A stretch of DNA of 9,959 bases from an uncultured Collinsella sp. (GTDB taxonomy: Bacteria; Actinomycetota; Coriobacteriia; Coriobacteriales; Coriobacteriaceae). This document shows positions 7,179 through 9,959 of this stretch, in pieces. The notes beneath the pieces were generated by a model. It saw only the letters and a program-made list of their open reading frames with translations, did no database searches and was not told the origin of the DNA. Both the position numbers and the translations under genes were made by a program. The DNA lies in NCBI GenBank assembly GCA_900550355.1, contig URRT01000067.1, positions 1-9,959 on the forward strand, in the 5' to 3' direction. Every line of letters starts with the position of its first letter. The stretch's first letter is position 1.

Positions 7179-8357
7179 ATGACCGCAGGTCAAAACCGCA
7201 TACCCGTGAATCTTGACTATGCCGCCTCGACGCCCATGCGCGCCGAGGCGCTCCTTGCGCAGCGCGAGTACGACGACAGCGAGCTTGCCGGCGTCAACCC
7301 CAACTCGCTGCACTCGCTCGGCCGCAAGGCTGCCGCGCGTCTGGAGGTTGCACGTCGCGAGATCGCCCGCAGCTTTGGCGCGCGCGTTCGCCCGTCTGAG
7401 ATTGTTCTGACCAACGGCGGCACCGAAGCCAACCAGCTGGCGCTACTCGGTCTTGCCGAGGGTGCACGTCAGCGCGACCGTAAGCGTAACCGCGTGATCG
7501 TATCTGCCATCGAGCACGATTCGATTCTGGACAACCTGCCGCTGCTGCGTGCCGCAGGCTTTAGAGTCGACCTGGTGCAGCCCTGCCGCATGGGCTACAT
7601 TGAGCCTGCCACGCTTGTCGAGCTACTAGGCGACGACGTGGCGCTCGTGAGCATCATGGTTGCCAACAACGAGACCGGCGTGGTGCAGCCCATCCGCGAG
7701 CTTGCCGCGGCCGCGCATACCGTGGGCGCCCTGTTCCACACCGATGCCATCCAGGGGTATCTGCATATTCCGCTCGATGTTACCGAGCTGGGAGTTGACG
7801 CCATGACCGTTGCTGCGCACAAGATCGGTGGCCCCGTGGCATCCGGCGCGCTCTACCTTAAGAACCGCACGCCGCTGCGCCCGCGCATCTTTGGCGGCGG
7901 ACAGGAAGCCGGACGTCGCGCCGGCACGCAGGATCTGCGCACGCAGCTCGCCTTTGCCGCTGCCGCCCGCACGCTGACGCTCCATGTGGCCGAGGAGCGC
8001 GAGAAGCTGCAAGCCCTTTCCGACAAGCTCTACGCCAAGCTTACGGCCCATCCGCGCATTCACGCCACCATGGGCGACTATGCGCATGCCGACCGTCTGC
8101 CCGGCATGGTATCGATCTACATTGACGGCATGGACTCCGAGGAGCTCATCATCAAGCTCGACGCCGCCGGCTTTGAGGGATCGGCCGGTTCTGCCTGCTC
8201 GAGCGGCAGCATGGCCCCGAGCCATGTTCTCAGCGCCATGGGCATTGGTCGCGAGCAGGCATTGGGCGCTCTGCGTATCTCGTTTGATGACCGTGTGAAC
8301 CCTGCCGACCTGGACGACTTTGCCCAGACGCTGCTCTCGATCGTGGGTGCCGCATGA
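7179..8357 (+). CDS. Cysteine desulfurase (IscS/NifS family, PLP-dependent)
   Basis: Cysteine desulfurases move sulfur from L-cysteine to an enzyme persulfide for Fe-S clusters or thiolated tRNA and cofactors. The 392-residue protein opens with the typical NLDYAASTPM (11-20). The conserved blocks are NPNSLHSLGRKA (40-51), NGGTEANQLAL (79-89), H113 that stacks on PLP (SAIEHDSIL), D189 and Q192 (HTDAIQ), and the PLP Schiff-base lysine K215 (AAHKIGGP). GGGQEAGRRAGT (239-250) follows, and the active-site loop is S338-A-C340-S-S-G. All catalytic residues are present. The short SxCSSG loop without insertion fits the group I (IscS/NifS) type rather than SufS. AGGAGG at 7162-7167 is eleven bases before ATG 7179. 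No scaffold gene (iscU/nifU) or thiouridylase (mnmA/thiI) is adjacent, so the sulfur acceptor cannot be named and I give no specific gene symbol. Confidence 0.93.
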   Translation: MTAGQNRIPVNLDYAASTPMRAEALLAQREYDDSELAGVNPNSLHSLGRKAAARLEVARREIARSFGARVRPSEIVLTNGGTEANQLALLGLAEGARQRDRKRNRVIVSAIEHDSILDNLPLLRAAGFRVDLVQPCRMGYIEPATLVELLGDDVALVSIMVANNETGVVQPIRELAAAAHTVGALFHTDAIQGYLHIPLDVTELGVDAMTVAAHKIGGPVASGALYLKNRTPLRPRIFGGGQEAGRRAGTQDLRTQLAFAAAARTLTLHVAEEREKLQALSDKLYAKLTAHPRIHATMGDYAHADRLPGMVSIYIDGMDSEELIIKLDAAGFEGSAGSACSSGSMAPSHVLSAMGIGREQALGALRISFDDRVNPADLDDFAQTLLSIVGAA

Positions 8358-9163
8358 TCGTCGCCGAGTTTGAACGTGCGCTGCTGGCGCGCTACCCCAA
8401 GGCGGACGCCGAGGGCTGGGATCACGTAGGTCTCTCCGTTGGCGATCCCGCTGCCGAGATTACCGGCGTTGCCTGCGCGCTCGATGCCACCGAGGCAAAT
8501 GTTCGCCGTGCACAAGAAGCCGGTGCCAACGTTCTGCTGACGCATCATCCCATATACATCAAGGCGCCCGAGGCGTTTTGCCCAGCTGATGCCGCACGCC
8601 CCCAGTGCAGCGCGGCACTCTACGAGGCAGCGCGTTGCGGCGTGAGCATCATTTCGCTCCACACCAACCTGGACCGCTCGCACGAAGCCCGCGTCTGCCT
8701 GAGCGAGCTGCTGGGTGCCGCACCCGTGAGCTCACTGGAGCACGTGGACGACCCCGAGTCCACCGGCCTGGGTGCACTCGCGACCCTCAACAACCCCTGT
8801 AGCCTGCGCGATCTCGCCGCCCGTGCCGCCACGGCATTTGGCAGCGACCCGCGTGTGTGGGGCGAAGCCGAGCACGCGTGCCGAACCGTCGCTATTTTGG
8901 GCGGCTCCCTGGGCGACTTTGGAGAGCTCGCCATCGCCGCAGGCGCAGATGTTGTCGTGACGGGCGAGGCGGGATACCACGTGGCACAAGACCTTGCCTT
9001 GCGCGGGCTGTCGGTGATCTTGCTCGGCCACGACCGCTCTGAGGAGCCGTTCGTTGATATATTGATGAACTCTGCAGTTGACGCCGGGGTCGACCCCCGT
9101 CATGCGATTAAAATACTGAACCCTTGCCAATGGTGGACTGTGACAAAAGGAGAGAACTTATGA
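8354..9163 (+). CDS. Nif3-like dinuclear metal-centre protein (DUF34/NIF3, YbgI/YqfO family)
   Basis: A 269-residue member of the very widespread Nif3/DUF34 family, whose members bind two metal ions. A GTP cyclohydrolase I type-2-like label is often attached to them but is not a proven activity. The visible signatures are WDHVGLSVGD (22-31; the usual Asn after WD is His), LLTHHPI with metal ligands H64 and H65, SLHTNLD with D107, GGSLGDFGELA (183-193), and the closing TGEAGYHVAQD (203-213) then GHDRSE with ligands H226 and E230. It lacks the PII-like insertion that makes some Gram-positive members (such as YqfO) about 370 residues long, so it is the short, YbgI-like form. The start overlaps the desulfurase stop as ATGA (8354-8357) and has no clear Shine-Dalgarno sequence, so it probably depends on reinitiation. 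The adjacent zinc-ribbon gene is a common partner in Actinobacteria. Confidence 0.93.
   Translation: MIVAEFERALLARYPKADAEGWDHVGLSVGDPAAEITGVACALDATEANVRRAQEAGANVLLTHHPIYIKAPEAFCPADAARPQCSAALYEAARCGVSIISLHTNLDRSHEARVCLSELLGAAPVSSLEHVDDPESTGLGALATLNNPCSLRDLAARAATAFGSDPRVWGEAEHACRTVAILGGSLGDFGELAIAAGADVVVTGEAGYHVAQDLALRGLSVILLGHDRSEEPFVDILMNSAVDAGVDPRHAIKILNPCQWWTVTKGENL
9080..9101 (+). other. Hairpin-forming inverted repeat near the 3' end of the Nif3-like gene
   Basis: GGGG TCGA CCCC (9086-9097) is a perfect 12-base palindrome that can fold as a four-base GC stem with a TCGA tetraloop. Flanking GACG (9080-9083) and CGTC (9098-9101) extend the stem by four pairs across a two-base CC bulge. It is followed by unusually AT-rich sequence (GATTAAAATACTG, 9107-9119) but not by a T-tract, so it does not look like an intrinsic terminator. 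It lies about 60 bases before the next start codon. It may be chance within coding sequence. Confidence 0.3.
9145..9152 (+). promoter_or_regulatory. Shine-Dalgarno site fixing the zinc-ribbon protein start
   Basis: AAAAGGAG sits seven bases upstream of ATG 9160, inside the last codons of the Nif3-like gene. It favours 9160 over in-frame starts at 9124 and 9130, which would place the strong site inside the coding region and add a tail-like segment not expected for the family. Confidence 0.85.
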
Positions 9164-9879
9164 GCGCCGGCGCTACGCTACTCAAGCTGCAACAGATCGA
9201 TTTGGAGCTCGCCCGCAACAAGAGCGAACTTGCCAATATGCCGGAGCTCAAGGAGCTCGCTTCCAAGCGCAAGACCTATGTGAAGCTCAAGTCCGAGATG
9301 ACCAAGCTCTACGCCCAGCGCAAGGATCTGGACATTGAGCTCGACGATCTCAACACCACCGAGATTCAGACCAACAACGCCATCGAGGCTGCCAAGAAGC
9401 GCCATGTCGACGGCTCCGACTACCGCGAGGTTCAGGACCTGGAGAATGAACTCGCCACCCTGGCCAAGCGTCTAGACAAGATTGAGCACACCCGCAAGGA
9501 CGTCGTTGTCGCCCATAAGGAGGCGCTCGAGCGCGAGGCCCGCGCGCAGGCAATCATCGCCAAGTTCGAGGAGGGCGTGAAGGCCGATACCAAGGCCGCC
9601 CGCGCCAAGGCTGCCGACCTTCAGGCTCAGATTGACGCCGCCACTAAAGAGCGCACCGCGCTTGCTGCCACGCTGCCGGCCGACGTGCTCACCGACTACG
9701 AGCGTCTGCTCAAGCAGTTCCGCGGCCTGGCCGTCGAGACCATCCAGGGCAACATCCCCACGGTCTGTCACACCGCGCTGCAGGCATCGTCCATGAGCGA
9801 CCTGAACCACGACGGTAGCGAGATTACGCACTGCCCGTACTGCCACCGCCTCCTGGTGCTCCCGAGCAAGGAAGCTTAA
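9160..9879 (+). CDS. Coiled-coil protein with C-terminal zinc ribbon (C4-type zinc-ribbon family), first Cys pair incomplete
   Basis: A 239-residue protein of the coiled-coil plus C4 zinc-ribbon family, the type found beside Nif3-like genes (Rv2229c in Mycobacterium is one). Its molecular function is unknown. Residues about 5-170 are a nearly continuous charged heptad-like helix rich in Lys, Glu, Ala and Leu, expected to form a long antiparallel coiled coil. The family core DYREVQDLENELATL is at 88-102. The ribbon is at about 195-235. The second knuckle C225-P-Y-C228-H-R-L-L-V is canonical, but the first should read CxxCH and here is P200-T-V-C203-H204, with one Cys missing. H204 or another residue may complete the site. 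The start at 9160 overlaps the Nif3 stop (TTATGA) and has AAAAGGAG seven bases upstream. Adjacency suggests a role shared with the Nif3-like protein, possibly nucleic-acid or protein binding; this is inference. Confidence 0.87.
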   Translation: MSAGATLLKLQQIDLELARNKSELANMPELKELASKRKTYVKLKSEMTKLYAQRKDLDIELDDLNTTEIQTNNAIEAAKKRHVDGSDYREVQDLENELATLAKRLDKIEHTRKDVVVAHKEALEREARAQAIIAKFEEGVKADTKAARAKAADLQAQIDAATKERTALAATLPADVLTDYERLLKQFRGLAVETIQGNIPTVCHTALQASSMSDLNHDGSEITHCPYCHRLLVLPSKEA

Positions 9880-9882
9880 ACG

Positions 9883-9959
9883 ATGGCGGCACCCAACAAT
9901 TCAATACAACTTGAGGGAAATACGATCCTGCTGGGCATTACCGGCGGGATCGCCGCCTA
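9883..9959 (+). CDS. coaBC: Phosphopantothenoylcysteine decarboxylase/phosphopantothenate-cysteine ligase, N-terminal fragment
   Basis: Only the first 25 codons are inside the window and the gene runs off the end. After a short leader (MAAPNNSIQLEGN), the sequence ILLGITGGIAAY matches the invariant first beta-strand and FMN-contacting loop of the CoaC/Dfp flavoprotein domain, which is usually followed by Lys. CoaBC makes 4'-phosphopantetheine from phosphopantothenate and cysteine in coenzyme A synthesis. AAGGAAG at 9868-9874, in the 3' end of the zinc-ribbon gene, is a reasonable ribosome binding site eight bases upstream of ATG 9883, and the intergenic gap is three bases. Whether the CoaB half is fused cannot be seen. 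A stand-alone flavoprotein decarboxylase such as UbiX also has an N-terminal GITGA-type motif, but the GGIAAY form favours Dfp. Confidence 0.85.
   Translation, partial: MAAPNNSIQLEGNTILLGITGGIAA

Noticed and set aside
5973..7313. A 446-codon minus-strand open frame antisense to gpsA, rpe and the start of the cysteine desulfurase
   Set aside because: It crosses three well-identified + strand genes, has the same His/Val/Gly/Asp-rich shadow composition and shows no recognisable motif.
9080..9101. The hairpin at the end of the Nif3-like gene as an intrinsic terminator
   Set aside because: It is inside the coding sequence, the stem is interrupted, and no run of T follows. The genes on both sides are tightly coupled.

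Overview
This window reads as ordinary chromosomal core sequence from a high-GC bacterium (roughly 60-65% GC by eye). The protein sequences and gene order most resemble the Coriobacteriia (Actinomycetota), with Collinsella as the best guess. That placement is from memory of sequence style and synteny and was not searched. There are no mobile elements, tRNA or rRNA genes, CRISPR arrays or phage genes.

All twelve genes lie on the + strand, packed head to tail. The largest non-coding gap is 18 bases (6483-6500), several neighbours overlap, and I see no terminator or convincing internal promoter. The window is probably the middle of one long transcription unit, or of two or three overlapping ones. 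In order it holds: the 3' end of cmk (CMP kinase); a PlsC-type acyltransferase; ispH (last step of the MEP isoprenoid pathway); a DUF512 protein (PDZ plus radical-SAM-like); der (two-domain ribosome-assembly GTPase); plsY; gpsA; rpe (ribulose-phosphate 3-epimerase); an IscS/NifS-type cysteine desulfurase; a Nif3-like metal-binding protein; a coiled-coil protein with a C-terminal zinc ribbon; and the first 25 codons of coaBC (dfp).

Three themes recur. First, phospholipid precursor synthesis: GpsA makes sn-glycerol-3-phosphate, PlsY acylates it and a PlsC-like enzyme makes phosphatidate. Only an acyl-phosphate source (PlsX) is missing, presumably encoded elsewhere. Second, iron-sulfur chemistry: IspH and the DUF512 protein are expected [4Fe-4S] proteins, and the cysteine desulfurase could supply their sulfur. 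Third, ribosome and nucleotide housekeeping: Der, Cmk, Rpe and CoaBC. Most gene starts have a Shine-Dalgarno sequence lying inside the previous gene's last codons, which suggests translational coupling.

I found no undescribed multi-gene system. The points most worth a second look are small departures from family consensus: an HX4E instead of HX4D catalytic motif in the PlsC-like protein, and an incomplete first Cys pair in the zinc ribbon. The uncharacterised but conserved DUF512 protein next to der is also worth attention.
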